Assembly: GCA_900540905.1 (NCBI GenBank)
Contig: UQHR01000039.1
Coordinates: 1-20,209 of the forward strand
Source of the DNA: an uncultured Collinsella sp.
Lineage (GTDB): Bacteria; Actinomycetota; Coriobacteriia; Coriobacteriales; Coriobacteriaceae
Length of the DNA stretch: 20,209 bases
Direction: 5' to 3'
Positions 1 to 7,138 of this stretch are shown one piece after another. The first letter of the stretch is position 1; each line of letters begins with the position of its first letter. The notes beneath the pieces are model-generated. The model ran no database searches. It was not told the origin of the DNA and was given only the letters and a program-made list of their open reading frames with translations. The translations under genes were made by a program, and so were the position numbers.

Positions 1-46
1 GACCCATCGAAACACATCTCCACCGTTCCTTCAACTGGGAAAACGG

Positions 47-79
47 CGCCCCCGGACCCCAGGAGGGGCCGCGGGGGCG
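47..79 (-). terminator. GC-rich hairpin, possible terminator of the PTS operon
   Basis: The arms CGCCCCC (47-53) and GGGGGCG (73-79) pair, and an inner CCCC/GGGG helix extends the stem. Read on the minus strand the stem is followed by a short GTTTTCCC run. It lies about 140 bases past the DUF956 stop, so it could end the PTS transcript. It could equally belong to a plus-strand gene left of the window. The T run is short. Confidence 0.4.
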
Positions 80-141
80 TTCGGCTAACTGCGGGAATGG
101 CCTATTTGCTCAATGTGTTCGGCTGAGATCGGAAATCAACC

Positions 142-204
142 TTGCGGTGGAATAGTTCCTGTCTGAAGCATCTAAAGCCGTATTTAGGAACTATTTCACC
201 GCAA
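142..204. repeat. 18-bp inverted repeat (REP-like hairpin) after the PTS operon
   Basis: The left arm at 142-159 (TTGCGGTGGAATAGTTCC) pairs with the right arm at 187-204 over 18 positions. The only non-Watson-Crick position is a G-T at 150/196, which would be a G-U wobble in plus-strand RNA. The loop is 27 bases. Neither side has a T run, so a simple terminator is unlikely. The arm length and position between genes suggest a dispersed palindromic element, but no second copy lies in this window. Confidence 0.6.
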
Positions 205-215
205 CTTATGAGGAG

Positions 216-614
216 CTAGTTGCCTTTGTGGAAGAGGTTTTTGATAACGGAAGGGATGCTCTTGGCGCCCTTGGCCGTCACATCGATAAAGTCGGGCGAA
301 CGCACGAGCTTATCCTCGTCGACGTACTTGCGGACCGCGCGCAACGTCTCTTTGTCGTCGCGCGTCGAAAACGTAAAGTGACCGTTGTCCTTGGTGAAGA
401 TGGCAAAACGCGTGATCTTCTTGGTGCCGCGTAAAACCTCGGCGGCAATATAGTCGACCTCGTCCCACGGGATTTGAATATAATCCTCGGGATTGCGCTC
501 GTTGTAATACTCGAACGCCTTATTGCCCACCATCACGTTACCGTGGCTGGTAAGCCCCATCAGGCAGGTTGCCGGCGTTGCCAGATCGACCGTGCTGTTC
601 TGAGATTGCGCCAT
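216..614 (-). CDS. manO: DUF956 family protein of the mannose PTS operon (ManO-like)
   Basis: The 132-residue soluble protein matches the DUF956/ManO family as I know it: a small single-domain protein encoded at the end of mannose-class PTS operons in Firmicutes and Coriobacteriia, with a suspected regulatory role. The body shows the expected β-rich pattern (GNVMVGNKAFEYYN, then IQIPWDEVDYIAAEV, then RFAIFTKDNGHFTFSTRD). The ATG at 614 is chosen because GGAGGG lies about 10 bases upstream. An in-frame ATG at 665 would add 17 residues, run into the preceding hairpin and lack a good ribosome site. It is the last gene of the minus-strand IIAB-IIC-IID unit, 120 bases after IID. The hairpin in that gap probably lowers its expression relative to the transporter. 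Its biochemical role is unknown. Confidence 0.85.
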   Translation of the reverse strand: MAQSQNSTVDLATPATCLMGLTSHGNVMVGNKAFEYYNERNPEDYIQIPWDEVDYIAAEVLRGTKKITRFAIFTKDNGHFTFSTRDDKETLRAVRKYVDEDKLVRSPDFIDVTAKGAKSIPSVIKNLFHKGN

Positions 615-642
615 GCGCACCTCGCCCTCCAAATAAAACAAT

Positions 643-678
643 CGGACCGCATCCAGTGTACCCACCGGGTGCGGTCCG
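643..678 (-). terminator. Intercistronic terminator or attenuator between IID and the DUF956 gene
   Basis: The arm CGGACCGCATCC (643-654) pairs with GGGTGCGGTCCG (667-678): 12 bp with one T-G pair and a 12-base loop. On the minus strand the stem is followed by the U-rich sequence ATTGTTTTATTTGG. It lies after the IID stop (735) and before the DUF956 start (614). That fits a partial terminator that lowers transcription of the last gene. Confidence 0.7.
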
Positions 679-734
679 TTTCAATGGCTCAAAAGCCCTT
701 GCCTAGCAATTCTCGGTCTTAAGCCGAAACGTGC

Positions 735-1655
735 TTACATGAAGCCGCAGACGCGACCGATGATGCCGATGGCGAAGAGAGCCAGGATGATGACGATCGG
801 GCTGACCTTCTTCTTGAGGAGCTTGCAGACCAGCAGGGTCAGGCACACGGCGGCAAGGCCGGGGATGAGCTGATCGAGGTTGGCCTGAAGCGTGGTGACC
901 TTCACCTGATCAAGGGCGTTAGCACCGATGGAGTTATACATCGTCAGTGCTTCCTTGACACCCTCAGAACCGGAGGGCAGGTTAGCCCAGTCGATAAAGG
1001 CGCCAGCAGACTGCGTGACCTTGGAGACGACCGGGGTGAAGGAGATGGACACCCAGCGCTCAACCAGGGCGCCGATGATGAACATACCCAGGATGGAAGC
1101 ACCCTCGGTGACCTTGCCCATCAGACCGCCGGAGAGGTCCTTGGCGATGGAGGAGCCGACCTTGTAGCCAAACTCCTGCGTGTACCACAGGAAGGCGTAA
1201 CGGATGATGTTCCACGCGAAGAAGAACAGCAGCGGACCGGCGATGCTGCCGGACAGGGCCAGGGAAGCGCCCAGAGCACCCAGAATCGGGCGAAGGGTGA
1301 ACCAGAAGGCGGGGTCGCCGACACCGGCGAGCGGGCCCATCATACCGACCTTGACGCCCTGAATGGCGACGTCGTCAATCGGGGCACCGTTGGCGCGCTC
1401 CTCCTCGAGAGCGAGGGTAACGCCAATGACGGGGGCGGAAACATAGGGGTGGGTGTTATAGAACTCCAGGTGGCGCTTAAGAGCGGCAATCTGGTCATCC
1501 TTGCTGGTGTAGAGCTTCTTGATCGCAGGGATCATTGCGAAGCACCAGCCGCCGTTCTGCATACGCTCGTAGTTCCACGAGCCCTGAAGGAACTGATGAC
1601 GGAAGCAAACCTTCTTGCGGTCAGCCTTGGTGAGCTGAATCTTGTTCTCTGCCAT
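735..1655 (-). CDS. manZ: PTS mannose/fructose/sorbose family transporter subunit IID
   Basis: This 306-residue membrane subunit, with IIC, forms the sugar channel of a mannose-class phosphotransferase system. Family signs are the N-terminal stretch KVCFRHQFLQGSWNYERMQ, the GGWCFAMIPAIKKLY motif and the conserved MMGPLAGVGDPAFWFTLRPI segment, followed by hydrophobic helices to the C-terminus. Length is normal for IID. The ATG at 1655 is preferred over an in-frame GTG at 1664 because AGGAGGGG sits about 9-11 bases before the ATG but almost touches the GTG. It starts 16 bases after the IIC stop, so the genes are co-transcribed and probably translationally coupled. The sugar cannot be read from this subunit: mannose, glucose, fructose, sorbose and amino sugars are all handled by the family. 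Confidence 0.95.
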   Translation of the reverse strand: MAENKIQLTKADRKKVCFRHQFLQGSWNYERMQNGGWCFAMIPAIKKLYTSKDDQIAALKRHLEFYNTHPYVSAPVIGVTLALEEERANGAPIDDVAIQGVKVGMMGPLAGVGDPAFWFTLRPILGALGASLALSGSIAGPLLFFFAWNIIRYAFLWYTQEFGYKVGSSIAKDLSGGLMGKVTEGASILGMFIIGALVERWVSISFTPVVSKVTQSAGAFIDWANLPSGSEGVKEALTMYNSIGANALDQVKVTTLQANLDQLIPGLAAVCLTLLVCKLLKKKVSPIVIILALFAIGIIGRVCGFM

Positions 1656-1671
1656 ATGTATCACTCCCCTC

Positions 1672-2490
1672 CTACTCGTAATCGTTCAGAATGTCGCCGA
1701 GCGGGTCACCGGAGCCGCCGCCCATGCCGCCACCCTGCTTGGCCAGATCCTTAAGGCCAAGGTAGATGAGGGCAAGGGAGATGCCGATGAGGCCAAGGGC
1801 GATCAGCGTGAGCTGAGGGATGGCAGCAAGGACAAAGCCGAGGATGAAGAACGGCCAGGTCTCCTTGGTGGCCATCATGTTGATGACCATGGCGTAACCG
1901 ACGGAAGCGACCATGCCGCCGCCGACAGCCATACCGCCGGACAGCCAGTCGGGCATAGCGTTAAGCGCGTTGGTAACGGCCTCGGCCGGGATGATGCACA
2001 GAAGTACTGCCGGGATGGCGATACGAAGGCCCTGCATGAGGATGGCAGCGTACTGCCAGCGCTCGATGCCGGAGAAGTCGCCCTTCTCGGCGCAACCGTC
2101 CATGGCGTGAGCGATAGCGGTAGCCAGGGTACGGCAAATCATGGTCAGGAACAGACCAGCGACCGACAGCGGGACGGCGACGGCGATGGCGGCGGTAACA
2201 GCCTTGGCCGAATCGGTGGCGCCGCCGTTGAGGGCGAGCACCATGATGATCGAAGAAGCGACCGAAGCCAGAGCGGCATCAGGCGCGACGGCGGCGCCGA
2301 CGTTAGCCCAGCCAAGGGCCATCATCTGGAGCGAACCGCCCAGGAGGATGCCCTCCTGAAGGTGACCGGTTACGAGACCGATAAGCGTGCATGCCACGAG
2401 CGGCTGATGGAACTGGAACTCATCCAGAATGCCTTCCATACCGGCAAGCAACGCGACAATCGCAACAAGCAGAATAGTGATTGCAGACAT
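1672..2490 (-). CDS. manY: PTS mannose/fructose/sorbose family transporter subunit IIC
   Basis: This 272-residue polytopic membrane protein is the IIC translocation subunit. The N-terminus (MSAITILLVAIVALLAGMEG) is a membrane helix, followed by the characteristic QPLVACTLIGLVTGHLQEG and LGGSLQMMALGWANVGAAVA segments that I associate with ManY/SorA proteins. About seven more hydrophobic stretches follow. The C-terminal tail is short and glycine-rich (GGGMGGGSGDPLGDIL). The ATG at 2490 is preceded by GGAGGG at good spacing. It lies 18 bases downstream of the IIAB stop and 16 bases upstream of the IID start, so all three are one transcript. No truncation or frameshift is visible. Confidence 0.96.
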   Translation of the reverse strand: MSAITILLVAIVALLAGMEGILDEFQFHQPLVACTLIGLVTGHLQEGILLGGSLQMMALGWANVGAAVAPDAALASVASSIIMVLALNGGATDSAKAVTAAIAVAVPLSVAGLFLTMICRTLATAIAHAMDGCAEKGDFSGIERWQYAAILMQGLRIAIPAVLLCIIPAEAVTNALNAMPDWLSGGMAVGGGMVASVGYAMVINMMATKETWPFFILGFVLAAIPQLTLIALGLIGISLALIYLGLKDLAKQGGGMGGGSGDPLGDILNDYE

Positions 2491-2508
2491 GTATCGGACC
2501 CTCCTTTA

Positions 2509-3498
2509 CTATGCTTGAGCGGCCAGTTCGGCCTTAGCTTTCTTCAACATGGCGTCGAGATCCTCGGAGGAATCCGAAGGAACCTTGCGGACCTCGAACT
2601 TGACGCCCTTGGCCTTGAGGGCCTCGAGAGTCTTGACGTCGTCATCGCCCATAGCGACGGCGTTGGTGACGACGACCTTGCCCTTGGAGTGAGCCATGGA
2701 ACCGATGTTGACTTCCTTGATGTCGACGCCGGCCTCGATGGCCTTGAGCAGATCCTGCGGGTTCTCGAAGAGCAGCATGGCCTTGGTGTCACCAAAGCGC
2801 GTGTCCTTGACGACCTCGGCCATCTTCTTGATGGGAACGACGTTGGCATGGACTCCCGGAGGGGCAGCCTGCTCGATCATGGTCTTGCGGAGCTCGTCGT
2901 GAGCAACGCCGTCGGAAACCACGATGATGCGGTTGGGGTTGATCTGCTTGGTCCACGTGGTGGCCACCTGACCATGCAGCAGACGGGTGTCGATACGGAC
3001 GTGGGCAATCTTGATGTGCCCGTCGCCGATGACCGTTCCCGGAGGGATGGCGCCTGCAGGAGCAGCGGCGGCCGCAGCCGGCTTCTTCTCCTCGGGCTCC
3101 AGAGACTCGGGCTTGACGCGCACGCCAGCCTTAGCCTCAGTCACGAGATGTTTTGCGATCGCATGTGCAGTGTTCTTTGCGTCAAAGCGCTGCGAATATG
3201 CCTCGATGAGCATAGGCAGGTTGACACCGGTGACGATAGCCCAGGAATCGTGGCCCTCGATGAGTCCGCTGATCTGGTTGAACGGCGTGCCGCCCCACAG
3301 ATCAACGAGGAAGAGCACCTGCTCCTGGTCCTCGAAGGAAGCGACTGCTTCCTCGACCTTGGCACGGAAGTCGTCGGGGCCCATGCTCGGCTCGAGCGAG
3401 ACCACGGCTACAGACGGCTGATCGCCAAAGACCATCGAGCCCGTCTGCTTGATTCCAGCAGCCAAGTCCCCGTGGCTAGCAAGAACAATACTTACCAT
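2509..3498 (-). CDS. manX: PTS mannose-class fused subunit IIAB
   Basis: This 329-residue cytoplasmic protein carries both phosphotransfer domains. The IIA part (about residues 1-130) contains ASHGDLA with the predicted phospho-histidine at residue 9, and FLVDLWGGTPFNQ. A linker rich in Lys, Pro and Ala (about 132-158, with a run of six alanines) leads to IIB (about 162-329). IIB carries the DTRLLHGQVATTW active-site loop, with the predicted phospho-histidine near residue 175. Phosphate passes from HPr to IIA to IIB to the sugar. The ATG at 3498 is chosen over an in-frame GTG three bases earlier because AGGAGG is 7 bases upstream. It is the first gene of the operon; the AT-rich region upstream has a TATAAT box about 75 bases away. 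Confidence 0.96.
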   Translation of the reverse strand: MVSIVLASHGDLAAGIKQTGSMVFGDQPSVAVVSLEPSMGPDDFRAKVEEAVASFEDQEQVLFLVDLWGGTPFNQISGLIEGHDSWAIVTGVNLPMLIEAYSQRFDAKNTAHAIAKHLVTEAKAGVRVKPESLEPEEKKPAAAAAAPAGAIPPGTVIGDGHIKIAHVRIDTRLLHGQVATTWTKQINPNRIIVVSDGVAHDELRKTMIEQAAPPGVHANVVPIKKMAEVVKDTRFGDTKAMLLFENPQDLLKAIEAGVDIKEVNIGSMAHSKGKVVVTNAVAMGDDDVKTLEALKAKGVKFEVRKVPSDSSEDLDAMLKKAKAELAAQA

Positions 3499-3568
3499 CA
3501 CATAACCTCCTTTTTGTCTACGTATTTCCTACACGACATTAAGGAAGTATACCTGTTTGGTTTGTGGA

Positions 3569-3574
3569 ATTATA
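3569..3574 (-). promoter_or_regulatory. Candidate -10 box of the PTS operon
   Basis: The minus strand reads TATAAT here, an exact match to the sigma-70 type -10 consensus, about 75 bases upstream of the IIAB start. No good -35 box lies 16-18 bases further up (best is TCCAAC). A strong -10 with a poor -35 is typical of promoters that need an activator, but that is inference. Confidence 0.45.
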
Positions 3575-3600
3575 GCTAAATTCGCAAAAGGTTGGATTAT

Positions 3601-3772
3601 TTGTTTAAACGTCTAAGTTTGTTACAAGTTGATTACGTTGCCGGTTTACAGCTTATTGCCTGCTAAAACGTGATTTGCTGATTGCTTTCAAAGACATATA
3701 AAGGTGCACTGTTCGTTAAGACCACTTTTAGGTGGATCCCAATGCGTCTGCGTGCCGCCATTTTGTTTAAAC
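3601..3772. repeat. Pair of TTGTTTAAAC palindromic sites upstream of the PTS operon
   Basis: TTGTTTAAAC occurs at 3601-3610 and again at 3763-3772, in the same orientation and 162 bp apart. Each contains the 8-base palindrome GTTTAAAC, which is rare by chance in GC-rich DNA. Both lie upstream of the candidate -10 box. They could be operators for a PTS regulator acting from a distance or by looping. Confidence 0.4.
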
Positions 3773-3835
3773 AGACATGACTTGACTAACCGAAGCAAAT
3801 ATGTTTAGAACTCTAGCCCATGTAGTCATTGGATG

Positions 3836-4264
3836 TTAGGCGATGTGGAGTGGGTTGGCGGCGTCGACGGCATCGGGGGCGTCGGAGAGGCCGTCAGGAG
3901 CAGCGTCTGCCGGGTCCTCGTCGGGGGTCTCGATCTGTTTGATCATGACCTCCTGGCCCTGCAGCAGGTATGTCTCGCCGCTACCGCAATGGGGGCAGGT
4001 CTTGCCGTGCTCGACTGTCGCATAGTCAAGGCCGCACGCCCCGCAATGCGTCACGGCTTCGACAGGCTCCACGATAAGCTCCGCGCCCTCGGTGATAGGC
4101 TTTTTATCTGCTGCCCAGCGCCAAGTGTCGAGCAGCAAGTCGGGAACGACGCCCGAGACTTCGCCCAGCAGCAACGTCACGCTCGAAACGCGACGCACGC
4201 CATGAGCGCGCGCCACATTCTCAACATCGCGAATGATGTGATACACAATCCCTAATTCATGCAA
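3836..4264 (-). CDS. hypA: Hydrogenase maturation nickel metallochaperone HypA, TTG start
   Basis: The 142-residue protein begins MHELGIVYHIIRDVENVA, the HypA/HybF signature. HypA delivers nickel to [NiFe]-hydrogenase precursors, usually with HypB. His2 is the known nickel ligand in the family. C74, C77, C90 and C93 (CGAC and CPHC) form the structural zinc site. The start codon must be TTG at 4264: only this places His at position 2. The ATG three bases on is out of frame and stops after two codons, and the in-frame ATG at 4354 would bury His2 behind a 30-residue basic extension. A GAAAGGG ribosome site is 7 bases upstream. The last 30 or so residues are an acidic Ala/Asp/Pro tail beyond the usual family length. 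No hypB or hydrogenase gene is visible; the gene follows the oxidoreductase by 96 bases. Confidence 0.93.
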   Translation of the reverse strand: MHELGIVYHIIRDVENVARAHGVRRVSSVTLLLGEVSGVVPDLLLDTWRWAADKKPITEGAELIVEPVEAVTHCGACGLDYATVEHGKTCPHCGSGETYLLQGQEVMIKQIETPDEDPADAAPDGLSDAPDAVDAANPLHIA

Positions 4265-4309
4265 GTCGAAACCCTTTCTGCAGAGGTTGATTCGATGCAA
4301 ACTCAAAGC

Positions 4310-4345
4310 AAGGGAACGGCGAAATCTAGTCTGCGCCGTCCCCTT
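4310..4345 (-). terminator. Hairpin between the oxidoreductase gene and hypA
   Basis: AAGGGAACGGCG (4310-4321) pairs with CGCCGTCCCCTT (4334-4345) over 12 positions with one A/C mismatch and a 12-base loop. It starts 16 bases past the oxidoreductase stop. The minus-strand sequence that follows (GCTTTGAGTTTGC) is only moderately T-rich, so termination may be partial and hypA may still be reached by read-through. Confidence 0.45.
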
Positions 4346-4360
4346 ACCCGCCATGGTTAC

Positions 4361-7138
4361 CTATTTACGACCGAACTTGATTTTGATTGCACGCTTTAGA
4401 GCGTACTTGCCGAGGCTTGGGAGCTTTTGCTCGTATTTGACCATCGTGGAGCACTCGGGGCGGTCGCGATCCAGATGGATGGCGTCAAACGCGCACTTGG
4501 TGGTGCACAGGCCGCAGCCAATGCACTTGTTGGGGTCGACGATCGAGGCGCCGCAGCCCAGGCAGCGGGCGGTCTCGGCGCGCACCTGCTCCTCGGTAAA
4601 GGTCTCAACATACTCGCTAAACGGCGCAGCCTTCTCGCGTTCGCGGTCCACATGCGCAACCTCGCGGCTCGCGTTGTCGTAGCTCTCGAGCACAACGTCG
4701 TCGCGGTCGAGCGCGGTGTAGCGGCGCTGATTGCGGCCGATGGTGAGCGTGGAGCCCGGCTGCACAAAGCGATGGATGGACACCGCGGCCTCGTGGCCGG
4801 CGGCGATAGCGTCGACGGCAAAGCTGGGGCCGGTGTAGACGTCGCCGCCCACAAAGATGTCTGGCTCGGCGGTCTGGTAGGTCTGGGGATCGGCAAGGGC
4901 ACCCTGGCCGCGGCCGAGCTCCACCTTGGAGCCAGCCAGCAGGTCGCCCCACACAATGGACTGGCCAATCGACATGACGACACGGTCGGCATCGATACGG
5001 CGCAGATCGTTCTCGTCGTACTCGAGCGCAAAACGGCCCTCGTCGTCAAAGACACGCGTGCAGCGCTTGAAGGTGATACCGCACACACGACCGGCCTCGT
5101 CCAGGTGAATCTCCTTGGGGCCCCAGCCGCAGCTGATGTGAGCGCCGTCCTCAACGGCCTCGCGACGTTCTTCCTCGCTGGCGGGCATCTGGGCCTCGCT
5201 CTCCAGGCAGAACATCTCAACGTGCTCGGAACCCAGACGGCAGGCGTTGCGCGCGACATCGATAGCCACGTTACCACCGCCCACCACGATGGTACGGCCG
5301 GGCAGCGCGTCGATCTTGCCACTGTTGACCTCGCGCAAAAAGTCGACGGCCACGGTCACGTCCTCGGCATCCTCACCCGGAATGCCGGCAAGGCGGCCGC
5401 CCTGGCAGCCAATGGCAACGTAGAAGGCCTTAAAGCCCTGTGCGCGCAGCTCGTCGAGCGTCACGTCGCGACCGACTTCCACGCCATAGCGGAACTCGGC
5501 ACCCATCAGGCGAATGACCTCGACCTCGGCCTCGATAACATCCTTCTGCAGCTTAAAGCTGGGAATGCCGTAGGTAAGCATGCCGCCCGGGTGCTCGTTC
5601 TTCTCGAACACGACGGGCCTGTAGCCCTTCTCGGCCAGATAAAAGGCGCAGGACAGACCGGCCGGACCGGCGCCGATGATGGCGATCTTCTGGTCGAAGC
5701 CGCCGGCACGCGTTGGGGTCACCACAGGTGGGACATAGCGGGTCGCGGCATCCAGATCGCGCTGGGCGATGAACTTCTTGACCTCGTCGATGGCCACGGC
5801 GGCGTCCACACGGCCGCGGGTGCAGGCATCCTCACAGCGGCGGTTGCACACACGGCCGCAGATAGCGGGCAGCGGGTTCTCGCGCTTAATGAGTGCTAGG
5901 GCCTCGTCATAGCGACCCTGCGCCGCGAGCTTCAAATAGCCCTGAACGGCAACGTGCGCGGGGCAGGCCGTCTTGCAGGGAGCGGTGCCGGACTCATGCG
6001 TCTCGATACGGTTGTCGTTGCGGTAGTTGGGCGACCACTTGGTGTGATCCCATTTGGTGGCGTCGGGCAGCTCCTGGCGCGGATACTCGGGCACCTGTCC
6101 GCCGGCCTTTTTGCTGCAGAGCTTCTGGCCGAGCTTGGCGGCGCCGGCCGGGCACACCTCAACGCAGCGACCGCAGGCAACGCACTTGTCCTTCTCGACC
6201 TTGGCGACATAGGCCGAGCGCGACAGGTTGGGCGTGTTGAACAGCTGAGAGGTGCGCAGGGCATAACACACGTTGACGTTGCAGTTGCAGATAGCGAAGA
6301 TCTTGTTCTCGCCGTCGATATTGGTGATCTGGTGCACAAAGCCGTTGTCCTCGGCCTGGCGCAGGATGTCGTAGACCTCGTCGCGCGTCACGTAATGGCC
6401 GCGGTCGGTCTCAACCACATAGTCGGCCATATCGCCCACGGCAATGCACCAATCGGCGGGGTCGTCGGCGCAGCCCTCACCCATCACGCGACGGCTCGCG
6501 CGGCAGCTGCAGGTGCTGGCGGCATATTTGCCATCGTATTTGTCGAGCCAATGCTCGATATGCTCGATCGGCACCGACGTGCTCGCGGCATCGATAGCCT
6601 TCTCGACCGGAATGACATGCATGCCGATGCCGGCACCACCGGGCGGCACCATCGGCGTGGCCTTGGACAGCGGTCCCTTGGACGCCTGCTCAAAGAACTT
6701 GGCATAGACCGGGTGCTCCTCGAGCTGGCTCACGCGCATGTTGAGAAACTCAGCGGAACCCGGCACCAGCATGGGCAGCACCCACTGCTTGGCGCGCTCG
6801 GGGTTTTCCCAGTTGTACTCGAGCAGGCCCGTGTAGCTCATATCGTCGAGCATCTTCTCGATATCGGCTTCGGGCATGCCGGTGAGCTTGACCATCTCGG
6901 GCAGCGTATAGGGACGGCGCATCTTCATCTTGCAGAGCACTTCGGCCTGCTCGTCAGTCGCGGCCTCGGCAAACGACCAGTACTCGTAGCCCAGCAGCTC
7001 ATCGCGATGCAGCAGACGGTTGGTGCAGTGCTCGCACAGCTTGACGATGGCCTCGCGCGGATGCTCCGGCAGCGGCGGCACGAACTCCGAACCGATGTCG
7101 GGCTCGGTGTAGCTAATCCCCGGTCCGTTGAGAATCAT
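4361..7138 (-). CDS. Multidomain FAD/NAD(P)H 4Fe-4S oxidoreductase, glutamate synthase small-subunit-like
   Basis: This 925-residue soluble protein combines several redox modules. Residues 1-200 include a possible winged-helix-like segment (about 64-108). Cysteines at 210, 212, 223, 231, 284, 286 and 291 suggest a non-standard cluster. A ferredoxin motif follows (C319, C322, C325, C329). From about 385 the protein resembles the GltD/DPYD fold: N-terminal cluster cysteines (388, 392, 427, 431, 435, 439), an FAD-binding GAGPAG (489-494), an NAD(P)H-binding GGGNVAID (620-627) and a late FAD motif GGDVYTGP (764-771). A final cluster region has C859, C862, C872, C875, C878 and C882. Glutamate synthesis is not implied, because no large subunit is present. 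An electron-transfer or substrate-reducing role is likelier. ATG 7138 follows AGAAGGGA; a longer frame to 7324 would run through the operators. It is divergent from a TetR regulator. Confidence 0.85.
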   Translation of the reverse strand: MILNGPGISYTEPDIGSEFVPPLPEHPREAIVKLCEHCTNRLLHRDELLGYEYWSFAEAATDEQAEVLCKMKMRRPYTLPEMVKLTGMPEADIEKMLDDMSYTGLLEYNWENPERAKQWVLPMLVPGSAEFLNMRVSQLEEHPVYAKFFEQASKGPLSKATPMVPPGGAGIGMHVIPVEKAIDAASTSVPIEHIEHWLDKYDGKYAASTCSCRASRRVMGEGCADDPADWCIAVGDMADYVVETDRGHYVTRDEVYDILRQAEDNGFVHQITNIDGENKIFAICNCNVNVCYALRTSQLFNTPNLSRSAYVAKVEKDKCVACGRCVEVCPAGAAKLGQKLCSKKAGGQVPEYPRQELPDATKWDHTKWSPNYRNDNRIETHESGTAPCKTACPAHVAVQGYLKLAAQGRYDEALALIKRENPLPAICGRVCNRRCEDACTRGRVDAAVAIDEVKKFIAQRDLDAATRYVPPVVTPTRAGGFDQKIAIIGAGPAGLSCAFYLAEKGYRPVVFEKNEHPGGMLTYGIPSFKLQKDVIEAEVEVIRLMGAEFRYGVEVGRDVTLDELRAQGFKAFYVAIGCQGGRLAGIPGEDAEDVTVAVDFLREVNSGKIDALPGRTIVVGGGNVAIDVARNACRLGSEHVEMFCLESEAQMPASEEERREAVEDGAHISCGWGPKEIHLDEAGRVCGITFKRCTRVFDDEGRFALEYDENDLRRIDADRVVMSIGQSIVWGDLLAGSKVELGRGQGALADPQTYQTAEPDIFVGGDVYTGPSFAVDAIAAGHEAAVSIHRFVQPGSTLTIGRNQRRYTALDRDDVVLESYDNASREVAHVDREREKAAPFSEYVETFTEEQVRAETARCLGCGASIVDPNKCIGCGLCTTKCAFDAIHLDRDRPECSTMVKYEQKLPSLGKYALKRAIKIKFGRK

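Larger units (their letters stand above)
3499..3835. other. 337-bp gene-free, AT-rich control region of the PTS operon
   Basis: No convincing ORF lies here. The sequence is clearly richer in A+T than the flanking genes. It holds a candidate minus-strand promoter (TATAAT at 3569-3574) and two identical 10-base palindrome-containing sites, TTGTTTAAAC, at 3601-3610 and 3763-3772. It also holds a weak CCAC/GTGG hairpin near 3723-3734. The end of hypA (3836) lies immediately to the right, and I saw no clear terminator for it. Confidence 0.6.

Noticed and set aside
1642..3579. 645-residue plus-strand open frame across the PTS genes
   Set aside because: It is antisense to three clearly recognisable PTS subunits and its protein is low-complexity His/Asp/Gly-rich sequence typical of a shadow frame in GC-rich DNA.
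3723..3734. Terminator for hypA
   Set aside because: Only a 4-bp CCAC/GTGG stem with a 6-base loop is present about 100 bases past the stop, with no T run; too weak to call.
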